In this document: positions 1 through 7,819 of the stretch, piece by piece
How the letters are laid out: each line of letters starts with the position of its first letter
Numbering within the stretch: the first letter of the stretch is position 1
Assembly: GCF_001422205.1 (NCBI RefSeq)
Contig: NZ_LMMJ01000008.1
Location: 52,915 to 116,914 of the forward strand
Origin: Curtobacterium sp. Leaf261
Lineage (GTDB): Bacteria; Actinomycetota; Actinomycetes; Actinomycetales; Microbacteriaceae
DNA: 64,000 nucleotides
Direction of reading: 5' to 3'
Program-made: the position numbers and the translations under genes
The notes under the pieces: model-generated
Databases searched by the model: none
The model's input: only the letters and a program-made list of their open reading frames with translations
What the model was told of the DNA's origin: nothing

Positions 1-50
1 TGACGGACGGGAGGGACGGTGCCAGCTGGCACCGTCCCTCCCGTCCGTCA
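1..50. repeat. Perfect 50-bp palindrome (terminator-like)
   Basis: The first 50 bases form a perfect palindrome centred between bases 25 and 26, with no unpaired loop. It lies just beyond the stop of the MarR gene that reads leftward, so it can act as a GC-rich terminator hairpin without a T-run. Its core GACGGTGCCAGCTGGCACC recurs at 7762-7793 and, decayed, near 4600. It belongs to the palindrome family seen at many gene ends here. Confidence 0.7.
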
Positions 51-77
51 CGCCGTCACCACGCGAGCCGCTCCCGA

Positions 78-494
78 TCAGGTCCCGACGATCCGACCCA
101 GGAATGCGGCGAGCCGGTCGCGGTCGGCGGTCGGGAGGTCGCGGAGCAGCGGCTCGAGGGTCGCGAAGGTCCGTTCCTCGACCTCCGCCGCGAAAGCGTG
201 TCCCTGTGCTGAGAGCGCCACCGTGAAGCCGCGCCCGTCGCCGACCGCCGGTTCGCGCACGACCAGGCCACGTCGTTCGGCGCGGCCGATCAGCCCGGAC
301 GTGCTCGAGCGGTCCGTGCCGAGCGCCGCCGCCAGCTCGGCCATCCGCAACTGTCGGTCCCGGAGGATCGCGAGCATCCGCAGTTGCGTCAGGGACATGT
401 CCTCCTCGGCGGACAGCCTCGTGAGTCGGCCGATCACCTCGAACGACAGGCGTGCGAGCAGCTCGGGGAGTTCGCGTTCCTCCGGCGTTGACAT
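78..494 (-). CDS. MarR family transcriptional regulator
   Basis: This 138-residue protein has the size and layout of MarR dimeric repressors. Helices for dimerisation lie at both ends, a winged helix-turn-helix at about residues 50-80 includes MAELAAALGTDRSSTSGLIG, and an acidic/glycine wing follows at about 80-95 (EPAVGDGRGF). MarR proteins usually repress a divergent or adjacent gene and release DNA on binding a small phenolic or oxidant-like ligand. The gene is divergent from the oxidoreductase at 561, and its ATG lies inside a palindrome (493-535), so it probably represses itself and that neighbour. The ligand cannot be read from the sequence. Confidence 0.9.
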   Translation of the reverse strand: MSTPEERELPELLARLSFEVIGRLTRLSAEEDMSLTQLRMLAILRDRQLRMAELAAALGTDRSSTSGLIGRAERRGLVVREPAVGDGRGFTVALSAQGHAFAAEVEERTFATLEPLLRDLPTADRDRLAAFLGRIVGT

Positions 495-535
495 GGTTGG
501 GGTTCCCCACTAATTTGATTGGTGTCCCCAACCAT
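493..535. promoter_or_regulatory. Palindromic operator between MarR and oxidoreductase genes
   Basis: Two perfect 10-base arms, ATGGTTGGGG (493-502) and CCCCAACCAT (526-535), flank an inner near-palindrome ACTAAT-TTG-ATTGGT at about 510-524. The outer left arm overlaps the MarR start codon. A protein bound here would block both divergent transcripts. AT-rich inner dyads are typical of MarR operators. That MarR binds here is inferred from position. Confidence 0.6.
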
Positions 536-560
536 ATCGTCCGCAGACCGGAAGGCCGCC

Positions 561-1517
561 ATGCACGCCGCAGTCGTCACCTCGTTCGACGCCGCCCCCG
601 AGTACCGCGAGGTACCCACGCCCGTGCCGGACTCCGGCCAGGAACTCGTCACCGTGCTCGCCTCGGCCGTCCATCCCCGCGTCCGGTCGCAGGCCGGCGG
701 CACGCACTACACGAGTACCGAAGAGCTCCCGCTCGTCCCCGGCATCGACGGCGTCGGCCGCACGGCGGACGGTGCGCTCCGGTACTTCGTCCTGCCCGAC
801 ACCACGATCGGTGCCATGGCCGAGCAGACGCTCATCGACCCGCGTCGGAGCGTCGTCCTCCCCGACGGCGTCGACCCGGTCCTCATCGCCGCCGCGATGA
901 ACCCCGCGATGTCCTCGTGGATCGCGTTCCGCCGCCGGATCGACTTCCGGCCGGGGTCCCGCGTCCTCGTGATGGGCGCCACCGGTAACGCGGGGCGGAT
1001 GGCGGTCCAGATCGCCAAGCGTCTCGGAGCCGGCCACGTGACGGCTGCCGGCCGGAACCCGGCAGCGCTCGCACAGCTGCCGGCGCTCGGCGCAGACCGC
1101 GTCGTCGACCTCGGGCGGGACGCATCGCTCGTGTCGGCGGACCTCGCCGCGGTCGGCAGGGACGTCGACGTCGTGCTCGACTACCTCTGGGGCGACTGGG
1201 CAGCGACCGCCCTCACTGCGATCGTCCCCGCACGGGACGACGACTCGCAGCCGTTGACGTGGATCCAGATCGGGTCGGTCACCGGTCCGACGGCACCGAT
1301 CCCGTCCGCGGCACTCCGCGCCGCGGACCTGCGCATCATCGGGAGCGGCCAGGGCTCGGTCTCGCCCCGGGACATCCTGGCCGAGCTCCCCGGGCTCGCC
1401 ACCGAGGTCAGTTCCGGGGTGTACGACATCGCCGCGCGGTCCGTCCCGCTCCGCGACGTCACCGCAGCGTGGACCGAGGACACGAACGACCGGATCGTGA
1501 TCACGCCGTCGCGGTGA
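561..1517 (+). CDS. Zinc-independent quinone oxidoreductase / MDR-family alcohol dehydrogenase-like protein
   Basis: This 318-residue protein belongs to the medium-chain dehydrogenase/reductase superfamily. An N-terminal GroES-like half (about 1-115) is followed by a Rossmann domain with a GATGNAG nucleotide loop at 139-145 and an AAGR segment where NADPH phosphate contacts often lie. The cysteine cluster of the structural-zinc site is missing, which points to the quinone reductase branch. The ATG at 561 is preferred because GGAAGG lies just upstream; an in-frame ATG at 519 falls inside the operator. It is probably an NADPH-dependent enone or quinone reductase controlled by the divergent MarR. 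The substrate is unknown. Confidence 0.85.
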   Translation: MHAAVVTSFDAAPEYREVPTPVPDSGQELVTVLASAVHPRVRSQAGGTHYTSTEELPLVPGIDGVGRTADGALRYFVLPDTTIGAMAEQTLIDPRRSVVLPDGVDPVLIAAAMNPAMSSWIAFRRRIDFRPGSRVLVMGATGNAGRMAVQIAKRLGAGHVTAAGRNPAALAQLPALGADRVVDLGRDASLVSADLAAVGRDVDVVLDYLWGDWAATALTAIVPARDDDSQPLTWIQIGSVTGPTAPIPSAALRAADLRIIGSGQGSVSPRDILAELPGLATEVSSGVYDIAARSVPLRDVTAAWTEDTNDRIVITPSR

Positions 1518-1525
1518 TCGATCGG

Positions 1526-2623
1526 TCAGCGGGCACGGAAAGCAGGCTCAGTCAGATCGACTCGCCAACCCGTGTCCTGGTCGTTGCGACGTGCTCGCAC
1601 GTGGCCAGAACGCCCTTCGCTGTCCCAGATTCGCGTAGCAACGCCCGCGAGACTCGCCTGTGCGCGCCGGAGTGATTTTGGAGATGCCGGAGGTTTGGTC
1701 GACGCGGTCTGAAACACGCGGCCAGACCGGATGGCGATACGACTTATGTCGGCATCCGTGGGCAGGGGCTTACGGCCTGGCCGGTACGGCGCGATGAGTG
1801 CGACCGCGTCATCCGCGACAAGCCGGTCCCAAGTCGGTTCGTAGTGAGCATTATCGCTCCCATGGTGAGGCACCTTGAACAAGGTGGCGAGACCATCAGG
1901 ATGGTGCGTGAGGTCCACAGCCTTCCAGCCACAGCCGCTCGGGCCGATGATCAGATCCGCACCGAGAAGGGCAGAGATATCGCCGACTGTGATCCAAAGG
2001 GCAATTGCACACTCGTTGGGATCAGTCGCCGAGAGCTTCCTCCGTGCACCCGCTTGACCGAGCCCCATCGCAAACCGCTGACGCGCACGTTCAGTGGCCT
2101 GGTCCGACGGAGAGAGCGCAATGACTTTCGCTGACGGGGCGGAAGCTGAACCGGCACGGGAATAGAGCACCCGTTGTTCAACTGCTCGGGTGAATGGCAG
2201 AACCCCGGCACTCTTAGAGCGCCTTTGCGCTTCCTCCATGACGCGACGATACTCGCTGCGAACGGACTTCTTCAGGAGCTTCTCTATCTCTTCATCAGCT
2301 CCAACATCAGCCAGGAACTCTTCGGCAATCAGGGCGGAGGAGGCGACGAATCGGGCGGAGTGGGAAGCCATATAGATGTCAGCAACGCCGGCGATGTGAT
2401 CATCATGCGCATGGGTAGCGATCACCAGTTTCACAGCCGTTGTGACATCAACGTCGATTGCCGCGAACTAATCCAGGACGGGGTGTGCTCGAGTACGTTG
2501 ATCGCGGCATGAATCAACGGTCAGCCACTCTCCGTTCCCGAGGTGCACGGCCAGTGCCTCTCCCTTGCCCGGACCGAAGATGGATACCTCCAGCTCACCA
2601 GCCTTGGGACGGGTGTACTCCAT
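1526..2623 (-). pseudogene. Metallo-beta-lactamase-fold (ComEC-type) hydrolase interrupted by in-frame amber codon
   Basis: The frame opens with ATG at 2623, one base after the stop of the upstream gene, and runs to 1526. A TAG at 2470-2468 (codon 52) interrupts it, and the reading frame then continues unchanged. Before the stop is the family N-terminus (VSIFGPGKGEALAVHL, WLTVDSC). After it come the metal ligands HAHDDH at 71-76, GAD at 221-223 and VPHHGS at 251-256, the signature of ComEC/Rec2-type hydrolases. A tyrosine would fit codon 52 (TAC or TAT to TAG). A GTG at 2434 could restart just before the active site but would lose the first beta strands. It is the last gene of the three-gene cassette. 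This is either a recent nonsense mutation, readthrough or a sequence error. Confidence 0.85.
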
Positions 2624-2624
2624 G

Positions 2625-3260
2625 CTAGTCGCCGAGGAGTCGCTCAAGCTCCCTCGCTTTTCTGTGAGCAGCGAGCTGGATGGAGTCAAGTTCCGCTTGT
2701 GTCCACCTACCCAGCCGGCGCATCCGTATAGAAGTAGTTTTGCTCGGCCCGAACTGGCTATTCACGGAGCGGACGGTCACGTAGACGACGTCTCCAAGAG
2801 TCAGATCTTCGTCGAACCCGAGCTGGCTGCGTTCGAATTCTGCCATAAACGTCGAGTTGTCACTCGGATCCTCCAGCTCCGCCACGAAAAATTCACGATC
2901 GAGCTCGCGCACTACGCCGGTCCAGGACTTCAGAGCATCGACTCGGTAGGAGGATGGGACGAACGGTGGACGACGGTCGGTGCGCTGAGCGTGTGGGGTG
3001 GGGGGCATCGATGCAGTGGTGGCGCCGGTGGTCTGCTGGCCGTCCGCGAGTGCGACCGAGCCGCTGGAATGGTTTCCCCTGAAGCCGAACGTTGACACGA
3101 AAGCGCTACTGTTAGTTACGGATCCGGACGCAGTCTGGGTTTCACCCGCCCGTACGACCGTATCTTCACTGAATGCCCAAGTCTCCGACTCCTGTCCGAG
3201 CTGCCATGTCTGCTGCGATGCGGATGCGGTGGGGGTAATAACGCCCGTTCTCGTTTTCAC
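2625..3260 (-). CDS. Hypothetical protein, middle gene of three-gene cassette
   Basis: I do not recognise this 211-residue protein. The GTG start is set by a GTGA overlap with the stop of the gene at 3257, and its own stop lies one base before the next ATG, so all three genes look translationally coupled. The first 100 or so residues are rich in Ser, Thr and Gln and look disordered. The last 105 alternate hydrophobic and charged residues (WTGVVRELDREFFVAELED, DVVYVTVRSV), which reads like a small beta-barrel, possibly OB- or S1-like, ending in a basic helix. The base composition is lower in GC than the flanking genes. A role as a partner of the metallo-hydrolase is inferred from the operon only. 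Confidence 0.7.
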   Translation of the reverse strand: MKTRTGVITPTASASQQTWQLGQESETWAFSEDTVVRAGETQTASGSVTNSSAFVSTFGFRGNHSSGSVALADGQQTTGATTASMPPTPHAQRTDRRPPFVPSSYRVDALKSWTGVVRELDREFFVAELEDPSDNSTFMAEFERSQLGFDEDLTLGDVVYVTVRSVNSQFGPSKTTSIRMRRLGRWTQAELDSIQLAAHRKARELERLLGD

Positions 3261-3976
3261 AGTGCCTCTTCCCCACCGAGCTCGACGACCCGGGACTCCG
3301 CCACCGTTGCTCGCGCTAGAGAAGCATCCCAATTTGCTTGTAACACGTTGATCACAGACTCCACATGCTGGCTCGACGGCGGACCGATCTCTGTGATCTG
3401 CCACGATCCTTCTAGCTCTGACGCTTGGGTCGCTGTGAACTGGTAGTGATCGTTGTTTTGAATATAGACGGACTGGGGAAACTGCTGCGAGGGCTCAACG
3501 CGAATTTGAACGCGGCCTACGTGGTCGTCTGGACGGGCACCCCATAGAATCACCGAGCGCATTCCTGGCGACTGCAGGACGCCGTCCCAGGGAGACTTCG
3601 GTGCGAGTACGTGCCCGATGCGGTTGTACGAGTGGATCGAGTCCATGGTCACATGAACGTCGTGATTGATTCCGACAGCTGCGACCGGAGTGCCCGTGAG
3701 GGCGCGGAGCGTTCCAATCACGGCATCGCGGAGTCGCACAAACTCTTCCGGCTCGGTCGTGCTTAGTTGCAGCATGCTTGTATTGGCCGTCAGCCGCAGC
3801 CACCCCATCTGAAACGAAGTGACTTCGTTGGATACAACGCCCATCTCAGCCTGCTCTCGCTCGGAGCGGCCGATCAGCAGCTCGTCGAAGAACCAGAGTG
3901 GCGAAAAGACCGCTGGATTGAACTGTCCGAGCACGACAACGGACAGGCTCTCGGCGGCGATACCGCGTGATGCCAT
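3257..3976 (-). CDS. Hypothetical protein, first gene of three-gene cassette
   Basis: This 239-residue soluble protein has no signal peptide or membrane segment and no catalytic motif I can name. The start is the ATG at 3976, with AAGGAG six bases upstream and a TACTGT-like -10 box (complement of 4017-4022) further up. Conserved-looking stretches include VVVLGQFNPAVFSPLWFF near the N-terminus, TPVAAVGINHDVHV in the middle and a C-terminal NDHYQF segment; the mix suggests an alpha/beta fold. It overlaps the next gene by four bases. Lower GC than its surroundings and a position beside a decayed duplication suggest lateral gain. A defence or stress role is possible but not shown. Confidence 0.7.
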   Translation of the reverse strand: MASRGIAAESLSVVVLGQFNPAVFSPLWFFDELLIGRSEREQAEMGVVSNEVTSFQMGWLRLTANTSMLQLSTTEPEEFVRLRDAVIGTLRALTGTPVAAVGINHDVHVTMDSIHSYNRIGHVLAPKSPWDGVLQSPGMRSVILWGARPDDHVGRVQIRVEPSQQFPQSVYIQNNDHYQFTATQASELEGSWQITEIGPPSSQHVESVINVLQANWDASLARATVAESRVVELGGEEAL

Positions 3977-4085
3977 GGCTCTCCTTGCTCAGTGGTGCGA
4001 ACATGGGACGCCCTCGACAGTAGCGGATCCCGCCCTACGGACCCATGGGAACTTCTGAGCAACTTGTTGGCGGGGTGGATGAGGA

Positions 4086-4294
4086 GCGGTGACCAGCCAC
4101 GCTGTCGGATGCGACTGAAAGTCGAACTCGTGGTCCGCGACGCCGTGCCCGGCCGCCGTTACCTTGCGATGTCGATGTGACTACCTGCATGACCGCGAAC
4201 ATGAGTGTCCACCCGGGCGACTTGGGCCGATCGACGGAGACGGGCGGCAGCACGTAACGCTAGGCCGCGCATCGGTCGCGGCGGTCGTGGACAT
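4086..4294 (-). pseudogene. Decayed partial copy of the membrane-protein gene at 7236-7676
   Basis: Read from 4294 leftward, the sequence gives MSTTAATDAR in one frame, then RPKSPGWTLMFAVMQVVTST in a second, then DHEFDFQSHPTAWLVT in a third. These match, in order, MSTTPATDAR, GPRLTGWTLMFLLVQTVAST and DRAFEFQSHPTWWLV of the intact protein at 7236-7676. At least two frameshifts and loss of the C-terminal half make it a pseudogene. The DNA upstream of its ATG also resembles the DNA upstream of 7676. The stretch 4295-4600 holds no convincing gene, only decayed similarity to 7677-7760. Confidence 0.8.
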
Positions 4295-4599
4295 GGAGCG
4301 ACCAGGGCGGACACCAGTGCGCGAGGGTGAGTATGCCTCGGGTAACGGCGCTGCAGCATCAATGACGCAGGACAACGCTCCGGCCCACGCCGGTGGCCCC
4401 GTATCCCACCCACAGTCCGAGCGCATACCGGGACTGCCGTGTGCTGCTGCTCCAGCTGATGCCTTGCGCCACAACCAAGCTCAAAAGAGATGCAACTGCC
4501 GCGCCAGCAATGACTCCGCGCGTAGGTGTTCCGAATTGCCGTCTGGTGAACGGGTGCTCAACGGAGCACCACGTCAGGTCTGGATCGCAACGGACTAGA

Positions 4600-4660
4600 C
4601 GGTGCCAGCTGGCACAGTCCCTCCCGTCGATCAGTCAGTGCGGAAGCGCTACTCCGAGAG
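4600..4660 (+). repeat. Decayed copy of the ndh 3-prime end and its palindrome
   Basis: This segment repeats, with changes, the order found at about 7770-7835: the GGTGCCAGCTGGCAC palindrome, a CCCTCC-GTC stretch, then AGCGCTACTCCGA, which at 7820 is the end of ndh. With the pseudogene at 4086-4294 it shows that roughly 4060-4660 is an old duplicate of 7236-7840. The palindrome arms are now imperfect. Confidence 0.6.
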
Positions 4661-5552
4661 CGACCATGGCCCGGTCGAGGAGGCGTACCTCGCTGCGTTC
4701 ACCGCCGTCGCCGAGGACGCGGGCGTCGACCGAGTCCTCCTCCGCGAGCCCGCCGTAGCAGGCTTCATCGACTTCGGACTCGAGCCGAACGTCGACGGGC
4801 ACGGCCTCCGTGGACTGTTCCCCAGGGACCTGACCGGGTACCACGACGGCGCATCCGTCCCGTTGGACACCGCGCGGGAGCTGCTGCGGGGGATGCTCCG
4901 GGACCAGGGCGCATGGTGTCGTCTCGAGGTGGACGGCCGCTTCACCGCCCACGTCGGCTACGACCAGTACCTCTACCTCGCAAGCAGCGCACCGCCGGAT
5001 CGTGCGATCGCGCTCATCGAGCTGTCGGGATTGTTCGCCGAGCGCATCGACGAGTCTCCGTTCCTGTGGGAGTCCGACGACCCTCCCGCCCGTGCGGCGG
5101 ACCGCGCGTTCTGGGACGAGGTCGTGGCGCTCGTCTCGTCGCGTGGTCCGCTCCTGCTGGAGGAGGCCTTCGTCCAGAACGCCTCCCGCTGGCACCGGCT
5201 GACCCCGGAGTGGATCGAGCAGGTGCGCGCGGGTCTGACGCCGCGGTCTCAGCTCCTGCTGTGGCCCGATCTGTCGACCGACCTGCGGATGGTCCGCAGG
5301 GAGCTCCGCCGGGCGCTCCGGCACCGACTGGCGAACGTCGTACCGGAAGATGAGCTGGGGGTGCTCACTGATCGGTACCTGTTCCGACGGCGCGGAGTGA
5401 CGGCTGCGCTGGCCGGAGTCCGTGCCGCGAGGGTCATGCCGGTGCTGGTCGACGAGGACCGCCCCTTGGCGGCCGCGGTCCTGCCGGATCCCGACGGCGT
5501 CCTCCGGGCCCGGTGGACGCCGTCGATCGAGTCGAGTGCGGGGCACTCGTAG
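4638..5552 (+). CDS. Hypothetical protein
   Basis: I do not recognise this 304-residue soluble protein. High GC and a coherent amino-acid pattern support a real gene. The first two-thirds alternate strands and helices (GYDQYLYLASS, PDRAIALIELSGLFAERID), and the C-terminal third is Arg-rich and helical around 230-260 (LRMVRRELRRALRHRL). The start is uncertain. The frame is open from 4602 through the duplicated palindrome, and the GTG at 4638 is the first start clear of that repeat; no good ribosome site is visible. The true N-terminus may therefore be rewritten by the decayed repeat. No operon partner is evident. Confidence 0.65.
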   Translation: MRKRYSESDHGPVEEAYLAAFTAVAEDAGVDRVLLREPAVAGFIDFGLEPNVDGHGLRGLFPRDLTGYHDGASVPLDTARELLRGMLRDQGAWCRLEVDGRFTAHVGYDQYLYLASSAPPDRAIALIELSGLFAERIDESPFLWESDDPPARAADRAFWDEVVALVSSRGPLLLEEAFVQNASRWHRLTPEWIEQVRAGLTPRSQLLLWPDLSTDLRMVRRELRRALRHRLANVVPEDELGVLTDRYLFRRRGVTAALAGVRAARVMPVLVDEDRPLAAAVLPDPDGVLRARWTPSIESSAGHS

Positions 5553-5724
5553 ATCTTCGACCCGTTGGACCAGGGGACACCGGCGCCTCGACGATCCGGA
5601 TGTGGCTATGGACCCGCCTCCGTCCGTCTCCTGAGGCGCGATCGTGTGACTGCGACTCGGTCGCCAGCGGCTTGCGCTACCGGGGGTCCTGTTGCCCACG
5701 CGTCGCAGGCGGTTTGATGACTCC

Positions 5725-6060
5725 ATGCTCGACATCCGCACCAGGTGGTCTCGTTCCACCGCAGCGTTCGCTGTCTCCGTCGATCCGGGCGCGGCGCGAG
5801 AGGCCTTGGTGTCGGCCATCGCTGGGACACGAGGACTCCACGTCCGCTACGTCACCGAGCGGACGGTCGTCCTCATGTCGTCGCTGGGATGGGCGACGTG
5901 GGGTGAGCTCGTCACGGTCGAACTCCAGCCGAAGCATGGTGGAGGCACGGATGTCTCCGTGAGGACGGCTCCACCAGTGCCACTCACGCTCTTCGACTTC
6001 GGTCAGGGTGCGAAGGACATCCGCGTCGTCCACGACGTTCTCACTCGTGCGGCACAGTAG
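5725..6060 (+). CDS. Small hypothetical protein
   Basis: This 111-residue protein starts at an ATG at 5725. An alternative in-frame GTG at 5692 would add 11 residues. The pattern of beta strands (HVRYVTERTVVLMSS, ELVTVELQPKHGGGTDVSV) ending in TLFDFGQGAKDIRVVHDVL looks like a small alpha+beta domain found in many actinobacterial hypothetical proteins, where an aspartate-glycine pair precedes a final helix. No catalytic residues are evident and there is no signal peptide. It stands alone between two short intergenic regions. Confidence 0.6.
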   Translation: MLDIRTRWSRSTAAFAVSVDPGAAREALVSAIAGTRGLHVRYVTERTVVLMSSLGWATWGELVTVELQPKHGGGTDVSVRTAPPVPLTLFDFGQGAKDIRVVHDVLTRAAQ

Positions 6061-6124
6061 GCGATCGACCACCGAACGACCGACTCTCCCACTGCGTGCA
6101 TTCGGAGATCCGGGATCGTGACGG

Positions 6125-6550
6125 TTACTCCTCGGACCGGGTCGGTCGACGGCGTCGTCGACGGACGGCGATGGCCATCGCGAGGACCGCGCCGCCACTG
6201 ACTGCGAGCAGGAGGCCACCGACCACTGCACCGAGGGCCGCGTTCTCCCGCTGGCCGTCGTTGCTCGACAGGCCGGCGGCGCCGAGGAGCAGCCCGAGCC
6301 CCGTGAACATGAGGACCGAGAACCCGGCCGCAGCCCAATGACCGCGAGTCACCCGCGGACGTTCTCGCCCGCGGCCCTGCCATGCAGCGCCGAACGCTGA
6401 ACCGTATCCGGCGAGGACAGCGACGGCGATGGGGAACACCGTGCTGAGGGCGACGACCGATGCCCCACTCGCGAGGAAACCTGCGAGCCAGGGGACCCAC
6501 CACCGAATGCCGGCCGCGTGCTCAGCATCGTCGTCCGGGGTTGGCTCCAC
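6125..6550 (-). CDS. Four-helix integral membrane protein of unknown function
   Basis: This 141-residue protein has four hydrophobic segments (about 17-35, 38-56, 72-92 and 104-126) and a strongly basic C-terminus (RRRRRRPTR), which should face the cytoplasm. The N-terminus is acidic. No motif identifies a transporter or enzyme. It is convergent with the hypothetical gene ending at 6060 and divergent from the one at 6705. Confidence 0.7.
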   Translation of the reverse strand: MEPTPDDDAEHAAGIRWWVPWLAGFLASGASVVALSTVFPIAVAVLAGYGSAFGAAWQGRGRERPRVTRGHWAAAGFSVLMFTGLGLLLGAAGLSSNDGQRENAALGAVVGGLLLAVSGGAVLAMAIAVRRRRRRPTRSEE

Positions 6551-6704
6551 GGATGGAGCGTACTTGCGCAGCGGTTGGAAGGGTGGCGCACGACCCAGGT
6601 CGACGTTCGGGACTCAGCGCCCACCGACGACGTCATCCGCCTCGACGAGGACGTGTCGCTCAACCCGCGGGCAGCGTCGTCGGCTGGTCGGCAGACTGGG
6701 TCCC

Positions 6705-7082
6705 ATGCAGCCCTCGCCGAAAGCCGACGTCACCGCAGCGCTCATCGCCCTCACCGGGCAGGGCGAGCACCCCATCGTCGTCGCCGCTGACGGGGACCGC
6801 ATCACCGGCACCTGGTCCGTGAACTTGTCCGGGCAGCCGACCGGTGACGGCGGCATCACCCTCCTCGGCAACGCCACCTGGAGTTGGCACGTCACCCTCC
6901 TCGACGGAGGGGTCTACAAGGCGTCGATGAGCTCGCGCAACTGGCCCGACGGCGGCGGGTACTTCACGTTCAAGTCCTCGTGGGTCGCCGACCCGATGAA
7001 GCAGGTCCTCATCGCCCACGGTTGGCAGCGCCGGGAGAACGCGTTCGCCCGTGCGTGGGGAGCGCTGACCGGTAGGCGCTGA
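6705..7082 (+). CDS. Hypothetical protein (single-domain, beta-rich)
   Basis: This 125-residue soluble protein starts at an ATG at 6705. An N-terminal helix leads into strands (HPIVVAADGDRITGTWSV, GNATWSWHVTLLDGGVYKA), then aromatic-rich turns and a basic C-terminal helix. The glycine- and tryptophan-rich beta pattern resembles small lipocalin-like or PH-like folds, but no family is recognised. The long open frame upstream of 6705 lacks coding character. Confidence 0.65.
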   Translation: MQPSPKADVTAALIALTGQGEHPIVVAADGDRITGTWSVNLSGQPTGDGGITLLGNATWSWHVTLLDGGVYKASMSSRNWPDGGGYFTFKSSWVADPMKQVLIAHGWQRRENAFARAWGALTGRR

Positions 7083-7235
7083 CGGCTCTCCGAGCAAACT
7101 CCGGGTCTGGAGGGGCACAGTTCGTCGATCTCCATGCCCCGACGGTACCTGCGCGATCCGTCGTCGGGCGGGGCGTCACGCGTGTCGGGCCGTCGTCGCC
7201 GCCCTGACGAGCGGCTGGCGGGGGTGGGACGACGA

Positions 7236-7676
7236 TCAGAACACGCGGACGGTCCGCACGACGTTCGGCAACGTGATCGGGTCGAGCACCCCGTGGTGGA
7301 CCGCCCACACCACCCAGAGCATCTGGACGGGCAGCGCGATGACGATCAACGCCGTCAACACGACCATCACACCGACAGTCCACCGCAGGATCGCTTGCGG
7401 GTCCGACCGCCCCGACGGACCGCCCCGTCTGGACAGCCGCCATCCGATCATCACCACTGCGACGTCGATCGCGACCAGCCACCACGTGGGGTGCGACTGG
7501 AACTCGAACGCGCGGTCTGCGATACCGGACGCGACCACTGACACCTGCCACGTCGATGCGACGGTCTGCACGAGCAGGAACATCAGGGTCCACCCGGTCA
7601 ATCGAGGCCCGTGAACGGAGACGGAACGGCGGCGCGCACCGCCATACCGGGCATCGGTCGCGGGGGTCGTGGACAT
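7236..7676 (-). CDS. Membrane protein of unknown function (intact paralogue of 4086-4294)
   Basis: This 146-residue protein has an Arg-rich N-terminus and about four hydrophobic segments (roughly 28-45, 63-80, 95-117 and 118-132). It lies downstream of ndh on the same strand, separated from it by a strong palindrome, so it is probably transcribed alone. The ATG at 7676 is supported because the decayed copy at 4294 starts at the same place. A much longer open frame continues through this start and antisense to other genes, but it is a high-GC shadow. Function is unknown. Confidence 0.75.
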   Translation of the reverse strand: MSTTPATDARYGGARRRSVSVHGPRLTGWTLMFLLVQTVASTWQVSVVASGIADRAFEFQSHPTWWLVAIDVAVVMIGWRLSRRGGPSGRSDPQAILRWTVGVMVVLTALIVIALPVQMLWVVWAVHHGVLDPITLPNVVRTVRVF

Positions 7677-7761
7677 GGAGGGATCATGGCAGACCCAAGC
7701 ACGCGAGAGCGAGCACTCTCGCAGACGGTGGAGGTCGCGAGCGCGCTGGCGACACGGACGA

Positions 7762-7793
7762 CGGGAGGGACGGTGCCAGCTGGCACCGTCCCT
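7762..7793 (-). terminator. Palindromic terminator after ndh
   Basis: Two perfect 16-base arms meet with no loop at 7777/7778 (core GGTGCCAGCTGGCACC), and imperfect pairing extends outward. It sits 27 bases past the ndh stop. It has the same core as the palindrome at 1-50. There is no T-run, as is common in high-GC actinobacteria. Confidence 0.65.
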
Positions 7794-7819
7794 CCAGTCC
7801 GTCATGGAGCGCGGGAGCG

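Noticed and set aside
1518..4060. Integrase, transposase or attachment sites framing the low-GC cassette
   Set aside because: I looked for direct repeats and recombinase genes at both edges and saw none. Lateral gain rests on composition and the adjacent duplication only.
4164..4598. A 144-codon plus-strand frame over the decayed duplicate
   Set aside because: It runs antisense to the pseudogene and through non-coding decay, with no protein-like pattern.
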